A DNA stretch of 48,310 bases from Comamonadaceae bacterium. GTDB taxonomy: Bacteria; Pseudomonadota; Gammaproteobacteria; Burkholderiales; Burkholderiaceae_C. Numbering within the stretch: the stretch's first letter is position 1; each line of letters starts with the position of its first letter. The notes below the pieces were generated by a model. The model was not told the DNA's origin. It saw only the letters and a list, made by a program, of their open reading frames with translations, and did no database searches. The stretch covers positions 1 through 48,310 of the forward strand of contig CANFHZ010000007.1 in assembly GCA_947446885.1 (NCBI GenBank), given 5' to 3'. The position numbers and the translations under genes were made by a program. Positions 1 to 9,231 of the stretch are shown here, piece by piece.

Positions 1-141
1 CTGGCGATGGCCGCCCTGGTTCTGGACGAGCCGCTCAGCCCCTGGGTGTTGGCCGGAACCGCGCTGGTGATGACCGGTGTCTTTATTTGCAGCCAGGGGC
101 CGCGCCCCCCCATCGGACGGCCTGCGGCCCAGGTGGAGTAG
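1..141 (+). CDS. EamA/DMT-family transporter, C-terminal fragment
   Basis: Frame 1 is open from the left edge to a TAG at 139-141. The visible 46 residues contain a hydrophobic helix (about WVLAGTALVMTGVFI) followed by a short polar tail. The pattern 'ALVLDEPLSPWVLAGTALVMTGV' is the last-helix signature of drug/metabolite (EamA) transporters: a conserved acidic residue near E-P-L, then a final membrane segment. The start lies outside the window, so substrate and full length are unknown. A second EamA protein occurs at 21671-22525 and aligns in style with this tail. The family call is fairly secure and the substrate cannot be inferred. Confidence 0.7.
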   Translation: MAMAALVLDEPLSPWVLAGTALVMTGVFICSQGPRPPIGRPAAQVE

Positions 142-187
142 ATTCGGATAATCACGTTTTTGTTTATTGACTGTTATTGGAGTTTGT

Positions 188-1189
188 ATGTCCGCTTCCC
201 CCCAAACCTCGCGCTCGATCCAGGTCAAGCAATATGGCGGCCCCGAGCAGTTGGAACTGGTCACCCTGAGCGTGGGCGAGCCCGGCCCGGGTGAGGTGCG
301 CATCCGCCACCACGCCGCTGGCTTGAATTACACCGATGTGTACTTCCGCACCGGGCTGTATCCGCTGCCGGTTCCGCTGCAGCTGGGCATGGAGGCCGCA
401 GGCGTCATCGAGGCTGTCGGTGCGGGCGTGACGCATCTGAAGGTGGGCGACCGCGCGGCCTATGCCAGCCAACCTCCGGGTGCGTATTGCGAGCTGCGCG
501 TGATGCCGGCCAAATGCGTGGTCAAGCTGCCGGACGCCATCAGTTTTGAGACCGGCGCAGCCATGATGCTCAAGGGCTTGACCGTGCAGTATTTACTCAA
601 GCGCACCCAACCCCAGGGCGGTCTGCATGCGGGTGACACAGTTTTATTCCACGCGGCAGCCGGTGGCGTAGGCTTGATCTTCTGCCAGTGGGCCAAAGCA
701 CTGGGCATCAACGTAATCGGTACGGCCGGCAGCGATGCCAAGTGCGCTATGGCGCGCGAGGCCGGTGCAGCCCATGTGATCAATTACGCCACCGAGGACT
801 TTGAGGCCCGCGTCAAAGAAATCACCGGCGGCAAAGGGGTCAAAGTGGTGTACGACGCAGTCGGTAAAGACACCTGGGACAAGTCGCTGAACTGCCTGTC
901 CATGTTCGGTTTGATGGTCAGCTTCGGCAATGCGTCTGGCCCCGTGGCACCGTTCTCGCCCGGTATCCTGGCGCCCAAGGGTTCCTTGTATGTGACCCGT
1001 CCGACCCTGTTCATGCACATTTCCACCCGCGAGAGCACCCAGGAGATGGCCGACGACTTGTTCGAGGCGGTGACCAGCGGCAAAGTCAAGATCCGCATTG
1101 ACCAGACTTATAAGTTGGAAGACGCAGCGCAGGCGCACCGGGATCTGGAAGCGCGTAAGACCACCGGGTGCACGGTCTTCACGCTGTAA
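188..1189 (+). CDS. NADPH:quinone oxidoreductase (zeta-crystallin-like MDR)
   Basis: This is a 333-residue medium-chain dehydrogenase/reductase without catalytic zinc. The N-terminal GroES-like domain includes 'HHAAGLNYTDVYFRTGLYP' and 'LGMEAAGVIEAVGAGV', typical of quinone oxidoreductases. The Rossmann segment 'HAAAGGVGLIFCQWAKALG' (about residues 155-175) binds NADPH. Such enzymes reduce quinones or other activated carbonyls in the cytosol. The track begins at a TTG (167), but I prefer ATG 188 because GGAG at 179-182 lies five bases upstream and the extra residues are not family-like. The gene stands alone between a transporter tail and an outer-membrane protein. The family is certain and the physiological substrate is not. 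Confidence 0.88.
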   Translation: MSASPQTSRSIQVKQYGGPEQLELVTLSVGEPGPGEVRIRHHAAGLNYTDVYFRTGLYPLPVPLQLGMEAAGVIEAVGAGVTHLKVGDRAAYASQPPGAYCELRVMPAKCVVKLPDAISFETGAAMMLKGLTVQYLLKRTQPQGGLHAGDTVLFHAAAGGVGLIFCQWAKALGINVIGTAGSDAKCAMAREAGAAHVINYATEDFEARVKEITGGKGVKVVYDAVGKDTWDKSLNCLSMFGLMVSFGNASGPVAPFSPGILAPKGSLYVTRPTLFMHISTRESTQEMADDLFEAVTSGKVKIRIDQTYKLEDAAQAHRDLEARKTTGCTVFTL

Positions 1190-1237
1190 GCCGATGTTCT
1201 GCAAACCGGACTGAAGCCGACGACAAGGGAGCCGTAG

Positions 1238-2140
1238 ATGCACGCCACATGGATCGGATGGACGCGCTGGATCGCAGGCGCGGCGCTGGCCGCCGGTCCG
1301 CTGCTGACTGCGTGGGCGCAAAATAAAGAACCGGTGTCGGGGCCAGCCCCGGTGCCGGTGAACTTTGACAAGGCGATACAGCAGGAAGGGTCCTGGTACG
1401 CCTCCTGGGGCTACAGCCGTCAGCAGTACGCACCGTCGGACATCCATGTGACGCAGCCGGATATCAACAGTGATTTCGTGGTCCACAAAGCCCGGGCCAG
1501 CGACTTTCCGTCCAGCCCCGAGGACACGGTGAGCTCCTTGTTTAATTTGGATCTGACGAACCCGCAAGAGAACATCCGGATCGGCAAATTTTTGAATCCG
1601 GAGAAAACCTTTGCAGTTGAGCTATCCATCGACCACAGCAAATACAACGTTGACAAAGGCCAGACAGCGCGCGTGACCGGCACCGTTGAAGGTGTCGCCT
1701 ACGACCAGGACGTGGCACTGAATGCGCAGAACTTTGATTACAACTTGCACAACGGTCTGAACCACATCATGGTCAACGCGGTGTGGTTACGTCACCTTCG
1801 CGGGCCAGAGAACCAAGCGGGTGATTTGCAGCTGATCAGCCGGGTTGGCGCGGGCATTTTGCTGCCGCATGCGGACAACACCATTTTTGGTAACACCAAT
1901 GTGGTGGGGCCTAAAAACACCAATGTCTGTTGTTTCTCCAGCAGCGACTGGTGGCAGCTCAATGGCTGGACCGCCGGTGTGGAAGTCGGTCTGCGCTACC
2001 GAATTTACAAAACCATGTATTTGGAGCTGACCGCCAAAGGCGCTTACGGCGTGCTGCGCGGCGTGCCGGTCTACAAGGGCACGGCAGACCAGACGATCTG
2101 GATGAGTGAGCAGATCTTGTCGACCGGTTTTCTTTTTTAG
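1238..2140 (+). CDS. Outer-membrane beta-barrel protein of unknown function
   Basis: This 300-residue protein has a clear Sec signal peptide (charged start, hydrophobic '[17 protein letters not shown]', likely cleavage after residue 27). The mature part is rich in alternating aromatic/polar strands such as '[14 protein letters not shown]', '[15 protein letters not shown]' and '[31 protein letters not shown]', and it ends in Phe (FLF), the usual outer-membrane barrel C-terminus recognised by BamA. Two adjacent cysteines ('[11 protein letters not shown]') sit in a probable extracellular loop. I do not recognise a named family. It ends tail-to-tail with lspA, the two stop codons overlapping by four bases. 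Localisation is well supported. Function is unknown. Confidence 0.72.
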   Translation: MHATWIGWTRWIAGAALAAGPLLTAWAQNKEPVSGPAPVPVNFDKAIQQEGSWYASWGYSRQQYAPSDIHVTQPDINSDFVVHKARASDFPSSPEDTVSSLFNLDLTNPQENIRIGKFLNPEKTFAVELSIDHSKYNVDKGQTARVTGTVEGVAYDQDVALNAQNFDYNLHNGLNHIMVNAVWLRHLRGPENQAGDLQLISRVGAGILLPHADNTIFGNTNVVGPKNTNVCCFSSSDWWQLNGWTAGVEVGLRYRIYKTMYLELTAKGAYGVLRGVPVYKGTADQTIWMSEQILSTGFLF

Positions 2141-2634
2141 CCTGCCCGGCGCACCCGCAACAACTCATCCAGAATCAGGCAGGCAGCGCCCAGGGTGATG
2201 GCGCTATCCGCCAGATTGAAGGCCGGGAAATGCCAGTCGGCGGCGTAGAAGTCGAGAAAGTCGATCACATAGCCGTAGACCACCCGGTCGATCAAATTAC
2301 CGACCGCCCCGCCCAGCACACAGGCCAGCGCGAAACAGAACAGGCGCTGCCCGGCGTGGCTGTGCAGCAAATACGCAATCAGCAATGACGCGCCCGCTGA
2401 GAGGCCGGCAAACATCCAGCGCTGCCAACCCCCCGCATCGGCCAAAAAAGAAAACGCCGCGCCGCTGTTGTGCACGCGCACGATGTTGAAAAACGCGGTG
2501 ACCGGGGTGCCTTCGCCCAGCGCATAACTGCCAACAATCAGCACCTTGCTCACCTGATCCGCCAGCACCAGCACCAGCGCCAGCGCCAGCCAGTGCAGCA
2601 GTTTGAAGCCGCCCGCGCCGCCACGCCGCGCCAT
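2137..2634 (-). CDS. lspA: Lipoprotein signal peptidase (signal peptidase II)
   Basis: This 165-residue inner-membrane aspartyl protease removes signal peptides from prolipoproteins after diacylglyceryl modification. Four hydrophobic segments are visible. The catalytic aspartates lie in '[19 protein letters not shown]' and 'FNLADSAI', the hallmark motifs. The track starts 39 codons upstream, inside ileS. I use ATG 2634 because it overlaps the ileS stop as ATGA, which implies translational coupling, and because the resulting length matches the family. It is the third gene of ribF-ileS-lspA, a standard proteobacterial order. TM1 ('[11 protein letters not shown]') is encoded by a tandem hexamer repeat, described separately. 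Confidence 0.96.
   Translation of the reverse strand: MARRGGAGGFKLLHWLALALVLVLADQVSKVLIVGSYALGEGTPVTAFFNIVRVHNSGAAFSFLADAGGWQRWMFAGLSAGASLLIAYLLHSHAGQRLFCFALACVLGGAVGNLIDRVVYGYVIDFLDFYAADWHFPAFNLADSAITLGAACLILDELLRVRRAG
2562..2591. repeat. Five tandem CCAGCN hexamers inside lspA
   Basis: On the + strand, bases 2562-2591 read as CCAGCA x2, CCAGCG x2 and CCAGCC. On the coding strand this gives the alternating Leu-Ala/Leu-Val of transmembrane helix 1 of LspA. Gain or loss of one unit would keep the frame and change the helix by two residues. It may simply reflect high-GC codon bias for Leu/Ala/Val. Confidence 0.6.
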
Positions 2635-5519
2635 CAGGCGAAGTGGCGGGTTTCGCCCGCGCCATGGAGGTTCGAGACACAGCGGCCACACAGTGCGGGG
2701 TGTTCGGTTGACACGCCGACATCTTCGCAGTAATGCCAGCAGCGGGCGCATTTCACGGCAGCCGAGGGCTTGGTGTGCACCGCCAGCGCCGTGCCGGTTT
2801 GCAGGCGGATGGCTGAGGTGATGAAGGCAAATTTCAGGTCCGCGCCAAGGCTGCTGAGCAGGGCATGGTCGGCGGGCTCCACGGTGAGGCTGACGTCGGC
2901 CTGCAGCGAGGCGCCGATATGACCGGCCGCGCGCAAGACCTCAATGTCCTTGTTCACTGCATCCCGGATCTCGCGGATGCGGTGCCACTTGGCCAAAAGC
3001 GCCTCGTCAGGCGCGTCCATACCGGTATAGGTTTCCAGAAAAATCGACTCCGAGGTGCCGATCACGCCCCAGGCCTCTTCGGCGGTGAAGCTCAGGAAAG
3101 GCGCCATCCAGCGCAGCATGGCCTGGGTGATCTGCCACAGCGCGGTCTGGGCCGAACGCCGTGCCAAGGAATCGGGCTGGGTGGTGTAGAGCCGGTCTTT
3201 GAGCACGTCCAGGTAGAACGCGCCCAGGTCTTCGGAGCAGTAAATCTGCAAGCGCGTCACCACCGGGTGGAACTCGTAGCGCCCAAAGCAGCCGCCCTCA
3301 AAAACGCCGGTGTTCGGGTTGCGCACGCCCACTATCTCGGCCTGCAACTGCGCGGCACGGGCCAGCGCATAGCGGTCGATTTCCAGCAAATCGGCGGGCG
3401 CGACCGCATGGTGGGCCGGGTCGAAATCGCTGATGTTGGCGAGCAAAAAACGCAGCGTGTTGCGGATGCGCCGGTAGCTGTCCACCACCCGCGCCAGGAT
3501 TTTTTCGTCGATGTTGAGGTCGCCCGAGTAGTCGGTCGCCGCCACCCACAGGCGGACAATTTCTGCGCCCAGCTTTTCGTTCAGTACCTGCGGCTCCACC
3601 GTGTTGCCCAGGCTTTTGCTCATCTTGCGGCCCTGGCCGTCGGTGGCAAAACCGTGCGTCAGCAAGCCGCGGTAGGGCGCGCGGTCATACAAAGCGCAGC
3701 CCAGCAGCAGCGAGCTGTGGAACCAGCCCCGGTGCTGGTCGTGGCCTTCCAAATACAAGTCCGCTTCCGGGCCTTGCGCGTGGAAGGGCGCGCGGGCATA
3801 GGCATCTTTGTGGCTGCCGCGCAGCACGTGCTCAAAGGTCGAGCCGGAGTCGAACCAGACTTCCAAAATATCGGTGCTTTTGCTGTAGTTGTCGGCATCG
3901 TCACCCGGCTGGTTCAGGATGTCGTGCGCGGTCGCGCGGCTCCAGGCCTCGATGCCGCCACGCTCCACCATGTCGGCGGCCAAGTCCAGAATCTCCATGG
4001 TGCGCGAATGCAACTCACCCGAATCCTTGTGCAGGAAAAACGGCACGGGTACACCCCAGCTGCGCTGGCGCGAGATACACCAGTCGGGCCGGTTGGCAAT
4101 CATGTCGCGCAAACGCGATTTGCCGTTCTCGGGGTAGAACTGGGTCTGGTCGATGGCATCCAGCGCGAGTTGGCGCAGGGTTGTGGGGGCTTTGTCTTTG
4201 GTGAAAACGCCCACGCCCTCGTCCATGCGCACAAACCATTGAGCGGCGGCGCGGTAAATCACCGGCGTTTTGTGGCGCCAGCAATGCGGGTAACTGTGGG
4301 TGATGGGGTGGGTGGCCATCAAGCGACCGGCGTTCTGCAGGGCTTCCAAAATGACCGGTACCGCTTTCCAGATGTGCAAACCGCCGAACAAGGGGAAGTC
4401 AGCGGCATAGGTGCCGTTGCCCTGCACCGGGTTGAGGATGTCGTTGTAGGCCAGACCATTGGCCACGCAGGAATTGAAGTCGTCCACGCCGTAGGCGGGC
4501 GATGAGTGGACGATGCCGGTTCCGTCGTCGGCGGTGGCGTAGTCGGCCAGGTACACCGGCGCGGTGCGGGCAAAACCGGCGTTCACATGGGATAGTGGGT
4601 GCTGGAATGCGATCCGGTCGAGCTTCTCGCCCAGCGCGGTGGCCACGACGATGCCGCTGAGCTGCCAACGCTCCAGGCATTTCTCCACCAGCGATTCGGC
4701 GCAGAGCATGAGGCCTTTGGGTGTATCCACCAGCGCGTAGACCAGCGCCGGGTTCAAATTCAGCGCCTGGTTGGCCGGAATCGTCCACGCGGTCGTGGTC
4801 CAGATCACGGCAAAGGCATCTATTTCCAGCGCGGGCAGGCCGAAGGCGGTAGCCAGCTTGTCGGGCTCGGCGCATAAAAACGCCACATCCAAGGTGTCGC
4901 TTTTTTTGTCTGCATATTCAATTTCAAACTCTGCCAGCGAGGAACCGCAGTCAAAGCACCAGTACACGGGCTTCAAACCCCGGTACACAAAGCCGCGCTC
5001 GATCACCCGCTTGAATGCGCGGATTTCGCCCGCCTCGTTGGCCGGGTCCATGGTGCGGTAGGGGCGGGCCCAGTCGCCCAGCACACCCAGGCGCTTGAAG
5101 TCCTCGCGCTGCTGGCCGATTTGCTCGGTGGCGAAGGCGCGGCTTTTGGCCTGCATATCGTCCCGGCTGAGTTTGCGGCCATGGAGTTTTTCAATCGCGT
5201 TTTCGATCGGCAGGCCGTGGCAGTCCCAGCCGGGGATGTATTGCGCGTCAAACCCGGCCAGTTGGCGCGACTTGACGATCATGTCTTTCAGGATCTTGTT
5301 CACCGCATGGCCGATGTGCAATTTGCCGTTGGCATAGGGCGGGCCATCGTGCAGCACAAACAGTGGCGCGCCCTTGCGGGCCACCCGCAGCCTTTGGTAT
5401 AGACCGGCCTCGTCCCATTGTTTGACCCAGCCTGGCTCGCGCTTGGGCAGGTCACCGCGCATGGGAAAGGGCGTATCAGGCAGATTCAGTGTCTTGGAAT
5501 AGTCGGTGGCGTCGGTCAT
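2634..5519 (-). CDS. ileS: Isoleucyl-tRNA synthetase
   Basis: This 961-residue class I aminoacyl-tRNA synthetase charges tRNA-Ile in the cytosol. The HIGH motif is in '[13 protein letters not shown]' (about residue 65) and the KMSKS motif in '[10 protein letters not shown]' (about residue 630). The editing (CP1) domain lies between them, with '[13 protein letters not shown]' and the '[18 protein letters not shown]' loop. The C-terminus has the zinc-binding '[12 protein letters not shown]...CGRC' motif, so this is the bacterial Zn-containing type. Length matches Escherichia coli IleS (about 938 residues). It is preceded by ribF (111 bp gap) and overlaps lspA by one base. Nothing unusual is seen. 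Confidence 0.98.
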   Translation of the reverse strand: MTDATDYSKTLNLPDTPFPMRGDLPKREPGWVKQWDEAGLYQRLRVARKGAPLFVLHDGPPYANGKLHIGHAVNKILKDMIVKSRQLAGFDAQYIPGWDCHGLPIENAIEKLHGRKLSRDDMQAKSRAFATEQIGQQREDFKRLGVLGDWARPYRTMDPANEAGEIRAFKRVIERGFVYRGLKPVYWCFDCGSSLAEFEIEYADKKSDTLDVAFLCAEPDKLATAFGLPALEIDAFAVIWTTTAWTIPANQALNLNPALVYALVDTPKGLMLCAESLVEKCLERWQLSGIVVATALGEKLDRIAFQHPLSHVNAGFARTAPVYLADYATADDGTGIVHSSPAYGVDDFNSCVANGLAYNDILNPVQGNGTYAADFPLFGGLHIWKAVPVILEALQNAGRLMATHPITHSYPHCWRHKTPVIYRAAAQWFVRMDEGVGVFTKDKAPTTLRQLALDAIDQTQFYPENGKSRLRDMIANRPDWCISRQRSWGVPVPFFLHKDSGELHSRTMEILDLAADMVERGGIEAWSRATAHDILNQPGDDADNYSKSTDILEVWFDSGSTFEHVLRGSHKDAYARAPFHAQGPEADLYLEGHDQHRGWFHSSLLLGCALYDRAPYRGLLTHGFATDGQGRKMSKSLGNTVEPQVLNEKLGAEIVRLWVAATDYSGDLNIDEKILARVVDSYRRIRNTLRFLLANISDFDPAHHAVAPADLLEIDRYALARAAQLQAEIVGVRNPNTGVFEGGCFGRYEFHPVVTRLQIYCSEDLGAFYLDVLKDRLYTTQPDSLARRSAQTALWQITQAMLRWMAPFLSFTAEEAWGVIGTSESIFLETYTGMDAPDEALLAKWHRIREIRDAVNKDIEVLRAAGHIGASLQADVSLTVEPADHALLSSLGADLKFAFITSAIRLQTGTALAVHTKPSAAVKCARCWHYCEDVGVSTEHPALCGRCVSNLHGAGETRHFA

Positions 5520-5630
5520 GGGTGTCTCACAAAATCGATGGGCTGCTGGCCTGAGGGAGCGCAGGGGTTCACGCCGGGGGCGCTGAACGGGGGATGGGAC
5601 GCGGGGCCAGGTGCGTCGGTGCCGGCCCTG

Positions 5631-6605
5631 TCAAATTCGGGCCGCCAGCCAGGCCCGGGCGTCGTCACAGTCTTGGTGGATGCCGCGGGTCAGCGCCTCC
5701 AGGCCCTCGTATTTGCGTTCATCGTGTAGTTTGTGCAGCAGTTCCACGCGAGCAATTTTACCGTAGGCCCCCTCTGTGCCCAGGCTGGCAGGCCAGTCCA
5801 GACAATGGGTTTCGAGCAGCACGCGCCCGCCGTTGACGTCGGATGGATCGAGCGAGGGCCGCACCCCCAAATTGGCCACGCCGGGCAAGGGCTGGGCCGC
5901 AAGGCCGTGCACGTACACCACAAATATCCCGCCGGCAGCCGGCTTCCAATGGGCAAAACGCATGTTCAGCGTGCGAAAGCCCAGTTCCCGCCCCAGCTTG
6001 CGTCCGTGCACGATGTGGCCCGAGATGGCGTAGGGCCGGCCCAGCAACTTGGCCGCCTGTGCCATATCGCCAGCTGAAAGCGCCTCCCGCACCGCAGAGC
6101 TGGAGACCCGCAGCCCGTGGATTTCGTAGCTGTTCATGCGCGCCACGTCAAAGCCCTGGGCCGCACCGGCCGCGTCCAGCATGGCGTAGTCGCCCGCCCG
6201 CTTGGCTCCGAAGCGGAAGTCATCGCCGACTAGCACGTAGCGCACGCCCAAGCCCCGTACCAAAACAGTGCTGACAAAGCCCTGCGGCGGCTGTGCGGCC
6301 AGGCTGGCATTGAAGGGCAAGACGATGGTCTGGTCGACCCCGCACTGCGCCAGACCTTCGAGTTTGTCGCGCAGGGTTCCGACCCGTGCGGGTGCCAGGG
6401 CAGCTTGTTGCAAGCTATTGGCAAAGTAGTCACGTGGGTGGGGCTCAAAGGTGAGTACGCAGCTGGGCACGCGGCGGCGGCCGGCCTCGGCGCGTAGCAG
6501 GGCCAGCATGGCCTGGTGCCCGGCGTGTACCCCATCGAAATTGCCGATGGTGAGCGCGCAGGCCGGGGCCACAGTGGGATGCTGGAAACCGCGAAATACC
6601 TGCAT
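5631..6605 (-). CDS. ribF: Bifunctional riboflavin kinase/FAD synthetase
   Basis: This 324-residue enzyme converts riboflavin to FMN and then FAD. The N-terminal nucleotidyltransferase domain has 'LTIGNFDGVHAGHQAML' (G-x-F-D-G-x-H-x-G-H) and 'VLVGDDFRFGAKRAGD'. 'SSSAVREAL' closes that domain. The C-terminal kinase domain starts at 'ISGHIVHGRKLGRELGFRTLNMRF', the substrate/Mg site. In most RibF proteins this reads GFPTAN, so an Arg replaces the usual Pro while the Thr and Asn are kept. It is the first gene of the ribF-ileS-lspA unit, facing away from an HNH gene across a 121-bp gap. I see no FMN riboswitch pattern upstream. Confidence 0.96.
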   Translation of the reverse strand: MQVFRGFQHPTVAPACALTIGNFDGVHAGHQAMLALLRAEAGRRRVPSCVLTFEPHPRDYFANSLQQAALAPARVGTLRDKLEGLAQCGVDQTIVLPFNASLAAQPPQGFVSTVLVRGLGVRYVLVGDDFRFGAKRAGDYAMLDAAGAAQGFDVARMNSYEIHGLRVSSSAVREALSAGDMAQAAKLLGRPYAISGHIVHGRKLGRELGFRTLNMRFAHWKPAAGGIFVVYVHGLAAQPLPGVANLGVRPSLDPSDVNGGRVLLETHCLDWPASLGTEGAYGKIARVELLHKLHDERKYEGLEALTRGIHQDCDDARAWLAARI

Positions 6606-6726
6606 GGTGGGACGTCTCTACCTTCACGTAAACAGGGTATATTGTCTCCGACAGGGCGCAGACGGCCAGCCGCCGCCAGGGGCCCTGGATACCCGCGCAA
6701 TGTGAACCGTTTACCGGAGGCGATGT

Positions 6727-7284
6727 GTGAAAGTATTGAAGTTGTCGGCCCAAGGGCTGCCGCAATCCTGGATTTCGATGGAACAGGCGGTTGTCCATTA
6801 CGCCTCCGACGAGGTGCGCTGGGAGTCCGGCGGCGAGGTGGCGGTGTTCCGGGGCGGCCATAACGCAGTCACGGGTCTGCAGTCCGTGATCCGCGTCAAC
6901 AGCATCATCGGTACCCGTGGCGTGCCCCGCATCAATCCCTTCAACCTGCGCCCCACGCTCACCAACGCCAAGTTGTTTGTGCGGGACCGCAACGTCTGTG
7001 CCTACTGCGGCGACCACTTCCACGAAACCGAGTTGACCCGCGAACACATCATTCCCTTCGCCCAAAAGGGCGTGGACACCTGGATGAACGTGGTCACTGC
7101 CTGCCGCCCCTGCAACCACCGCAAAAGCCACCGCACGCCGGAGCAGGCGCAGATGCCGCTTTTGTACGCGCCCTACGTGCCCAGCTTGTGGGAAGACTTT
7201 ATTTTGCGCAACCGCCGCATCCTGGCGGATCAGATGGAGTTTCTGATGTCGCACGTGCCGCGCTCTTCGCGTTTGCTGATCTAG
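6727..7284 (+). CDS. HNH endonuclease
   Basis: This 185-residue protein has a C-terminal HNH nuclease fold with two zinc-knuckle pairs: C91-x2-C94 ('CAYCGDHF') and C126-x2-C129 ('CRPCNHRK'). The active-site residues are seen as 'REHIIPFAQKG' (H107), 'WMNVV' (N121) and 'NHRK' (H131). The N-terminal ~80 residues are a separate small domain. The start is GTG 6727, with GGAGG ending six bases upstream. This type of stand-alone HNH protein is widespread in Burkholderiales chromosomes and is not by itself a phage or restriction marker. It is followed after 101 bp by an exported-type ATP-dependent DNA ligase on the same strand. The biological substrate is unknown. Confidence 0.9.
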   Translation: MKVLKLSAQGLPQSWISMEQAVVHYASDEVRWESGGEVAVFRGGHNAVTGLQSVIRVNSIIGTRGVPRINPFNLRPTLTNAKLFVRDRNVCAYCGDHFHETELTREHIIPFAQKGVDTWMNVVTACRPCNHRKSHRTPEQAQMPLLYAPYVPSLWEDFILRNRRILADQMEFLMSHVPRSSRLLI

Positions 7285-7385
7285 AAGGTTTGCGGGCAGC
7301 CCCTGGCGCGCCCGCTTGTCCGCCGTGGTTGGACGGCACCCCGCACAGAAGCCCAGCAGGGCCGGCGCTTTGGTTTGGAGGAACC

Positions 7386-8306
7386 ATGTCCTTGTCCGTT
7401 CACCCCAACGATCCCCCCGTTCATAGCCTTTCCCGTCGGCGCGCGACCGCCCGTCTGTTCGCAGGCGCGTGCCTGCCTGCATGGCCTGCCTGGCTGCAGG
7501 CTGCCAGCCGTCCCACCGGGGATAGGTCGCCGGTGCAGGGCACGCTGGAACTGGCCAGCGTGTGGCACCCTGGCCGCTCACCGGCAGGATTTGCTGTGAG
7601 TGAAAAGCTCGACGGTGTGCGCGCCGTGTGGGACGGCCAGAACTTGCACTTTCGCAGCGGCCGCCCGCTGGCGGCTCCGGCCTGGTTTGTGGAGCGCCTT
7701 CCCTCCGAGTCCCTGGATGGGGAGTTGTGGATGGGCCGTGGCAGCTTTGACCGCCTCAGCGGCGCCGTGCGCAGCAACCCGGTGGACGAGGCCGCGTGGC
7801 GCGCGCTGCGTTTCATGGTGTTCGATATGCCGTCCCAGCCGGGCACTTTCGCCCAGCGCTACTCCCGCTTGCAAGCACTTGTGGCCACGGTCGGCGAACC
7901 CTGGCTGGAGGCGCTTACCCAGACGCCTGGCAGTGATGCGGCTGCGCTGGAGCAGCAGTTGCGCACACTCACGCAGCTGGGTGGCGAAGGCCTGGTCTTG
8001 CACCGCTGGGACGCACCCTGGCAGCCGGGCCGCAGCCAGACGCTGTACAAATTCAAGCTGCAGCCGGACGCGGAGGCGACCGTGATCGCCCACCTGCCGG
8101 GTCAAGGGAAATACCGGGGCCGTACCGGGGCGCTGCTGCTGGAGTCGGAGCAGGGCGCACGTTTTGCCATCGGCAGCGGCCTGAGCGACGCCCAGCGCGC
8201 CAATCCGCCACCCGTGGGTGCGCTGGTCACCTACCGCTACCGGGGCCTGAGTTCCAGCGGCCTTCCCCGGTTTGCGACGCTCTTGCGGGTGCGCGAGGCG
8301 GAATAG
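7386..8306 (+). CDS. ATP-dependent DNA ligase, minimal LigE-like, with export signal
   Basis: This 306-residue minimal ligase has nucleotidyltransferase motif I 'SEKLDGVRAVWDG' (catalytic K74), motif III 'FMVFDMP', motif IV 'GGEGLVLHR' and motif V 'LYKFKLQPDAEATVI'. These are followed by a short OB-fold domain with no extra DNA-binding domains. The first ~40 residues ('SRRRATARLFAGACLPAWPAWLQAAS') look like a signal peptide with a twin-arginine-like start, matching the periplasmic ligases (LigE group) known in Neisseria, Haemophilus and other proteobacteria. ATG 7386 has GGAGGA directly upstream; the longer track ORF would run back into the HNH gene. The role may be nick sealing on imported DNA, which is an inference. 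Confidence 0.88.
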   Translation: MSLSVHPNDPPVHSLSRRRATARLFAGACLPAWPAWLQAASRPTGDRSPVQGTLELASVWHPGRSPAGFAVSEKLDGVRAVWDGQNLHFRSGRPLAAPAWFVERLPSESLDGELWMGRGSFDRLSGAVRSNPVDEAAWRALRFMVFDMPSQPGTFAQRYSRLQALVATVGEPWLEALTQTPGSDAAALEQQLRTLTQLGGEGLVLHRWDAPWQPGRSQTLYKFKLQPDAEATVIAHLPGQGKYRGRTGALLLESEQGARFAIGSGLSDAQRANPPPVGALVTYRYRGLSSSGLPRFATLLRVREAE

Positions 8307-8370
8307 CCGCGCAGTAGCGCTGCCGCCCGCCAACAGATGGCTGGACGGTGGCGCTGCGGATAATCCACAC

Positions 8371-8973
8371 ATGCGCAACATTGTGGTTTTGATTTCGGGC
8401 AGCGGCTCCAATATGGCGGCCATCCTGCGCGCGGCGCGGCAGGAAGACTGGTCCGTCACCTTGGGTGCCCGCATCGCTGGGGTCATCAGCAACCGCGCCG
8501 ATGCGGGCGGACTGGCGCTGGCACGGCAGGCGGGTGTGGCGACGGCGGTGCTGGATCACCGGGCGTTTGCCAGTCGCGAGTCGTTTGACGAAGCGCTGGG
8601 TCGGCAGATTGCCCAATTCGATGCAGGCGCGGCGGTACCGGCGCTGGTCATCCTTGCCGGGTTTATGCGCATTCTCACCCCCGGCTTTGTGGCTGCCCAT
8701 GCGGGGCGCTTGCTCAATATCCATCCCTCGCTGCTACCGGCGTTCCCCGGTTTGCACACACACCAGCGGGCCATTGATGCCGGTTGCCGCTTTGCCGGGG
8801 CCACGGTCCACGAAGTGACGGCGGAGTTAGACCACGGTCTTATCCTGGGTCAGGCGGTGGTGCCGGTGCTGCCCGGAGACGGTGCCGACAGCCTTGCCGC
8901 GCGCGTGCTGACCCAGGAACACCTGCTCTACCCGCGTGCGATCAAGGCGTTTCTGCGTCGCCCAGGCGCATAA
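8371..8973 (+). CDS. purN: Phosphoribosylglycinamide formyltransferase 1
   Basis: This 200-residue enzyme transfers a formyl group from 10-formyl-tetrahydrofolate to GAR, the third step of purine synthesis. The N-terminal phosphate loop is 'VLISGSGSNMAAIL'. The catalytic Asn-His is in 'LLNIHPSLLPAFPG' and the catalytic Asp in 'VTAELDHGLILGQAVVPV'. ATG 8371 is chosen because MRNIVVLISG is the family N-terminus; the track extends 33 codons upstream into the ligase gene. Its last 32 bases overlap the oppositely oriented DUF1653 gene. Confidence 0.96.
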   Translation: MRNIVVLISGSGSNMAAILRAARQEDWSVTLGARIAGVISNRADAGGLALARQAGVATAVLDHRAFASRESFDEALGRQIAQFDAGAAVPALVILAGFMRILTPGFVAAHAGRLLNIHPSLLPAFPGLHTHQRAIDAGCRFAGATVHEVTAELDHGLILGQAVVPVLPGDGADSLAARVLTQEHLLYPRAIKAFLRRPGA

Positions 8974-9214
8974 AACGCGGCTGCAAGACGCCGTTCACTT
9001 CCACATCTTCAAGAAACATCGCTGCCGGGCGCACCCACAGACCGCGTTCGCCGTAGAGCGCGCGGTACAAGGTCAGGGCTTCCCGCGTCTCCGAATGGCG
9101 CACCGTGCCGATGACTTCGTAGAGATTGCCCTTGTAGTGGCGGTACAAGCCCGGCGCGGCACTTGGTGGCAGCGGGGGCAGGGCGTCGGCGGGAGGGTGT
9201 TTTTCGTTGCGCAT
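8942..9214 (-). CDS. DUF1653 domain protein
   Basis: This 90-residue cytosolic protein consists almost entirely of the DUF1653 fold: 'GLYRHYKGNLYEVIGTVRHSETREALTLYRALYGERGLWVRPAAMF', then 'VNGVLQPRFMRL'. The family is common in proteobacteria and its function is unknown. Its 3' end overlaps the end of purN by 32 bp on the other strand. It starts only 17 bp from the divergent methyltransferase gene, so their promoters must lie inside the neighbouring coding sequence or overlap. Family assignment is confident. No function is proposed. Confidence 0.9.
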   Translation of the reverse strand: MRNEKHPPADALPPLPPSAAPGLYRHYKGNLYEVIGTVRHSETREALTLYRALYGERGLWVRPAAMFLEDVEVNGVLQPRFMRLGDAETP

Positions 9215-9231
9215 GGGACAATCGGGGGCTT

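Noticed and set aside
2865-4505. 546-residue ORF on the + strand opposite ileS
   Set aside because: It lies wholly within the confidently assigned ileS gene on the other strand. The translation has low-complexity His/Gln/Gly/Val-rich character typical of antisense reading in high-GC DNA, with no domain motifs.
6606-6726. FMN riboswitch upstream of ribF
   Set aside because: The conserved RFN-element blocks (such as AGGGTGAAATTCCC) are not visible, and the only palindrome (around CCAGGGGCCCTGG) is short.
6727-8306. Nuclease plus ligase as a defence island or mobile element
   Set aside because: No methyltransferase, integrase, repeats, terminal inverted repeats or composition shift surround the pair. 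The flanks are core genes (ribF, purN).
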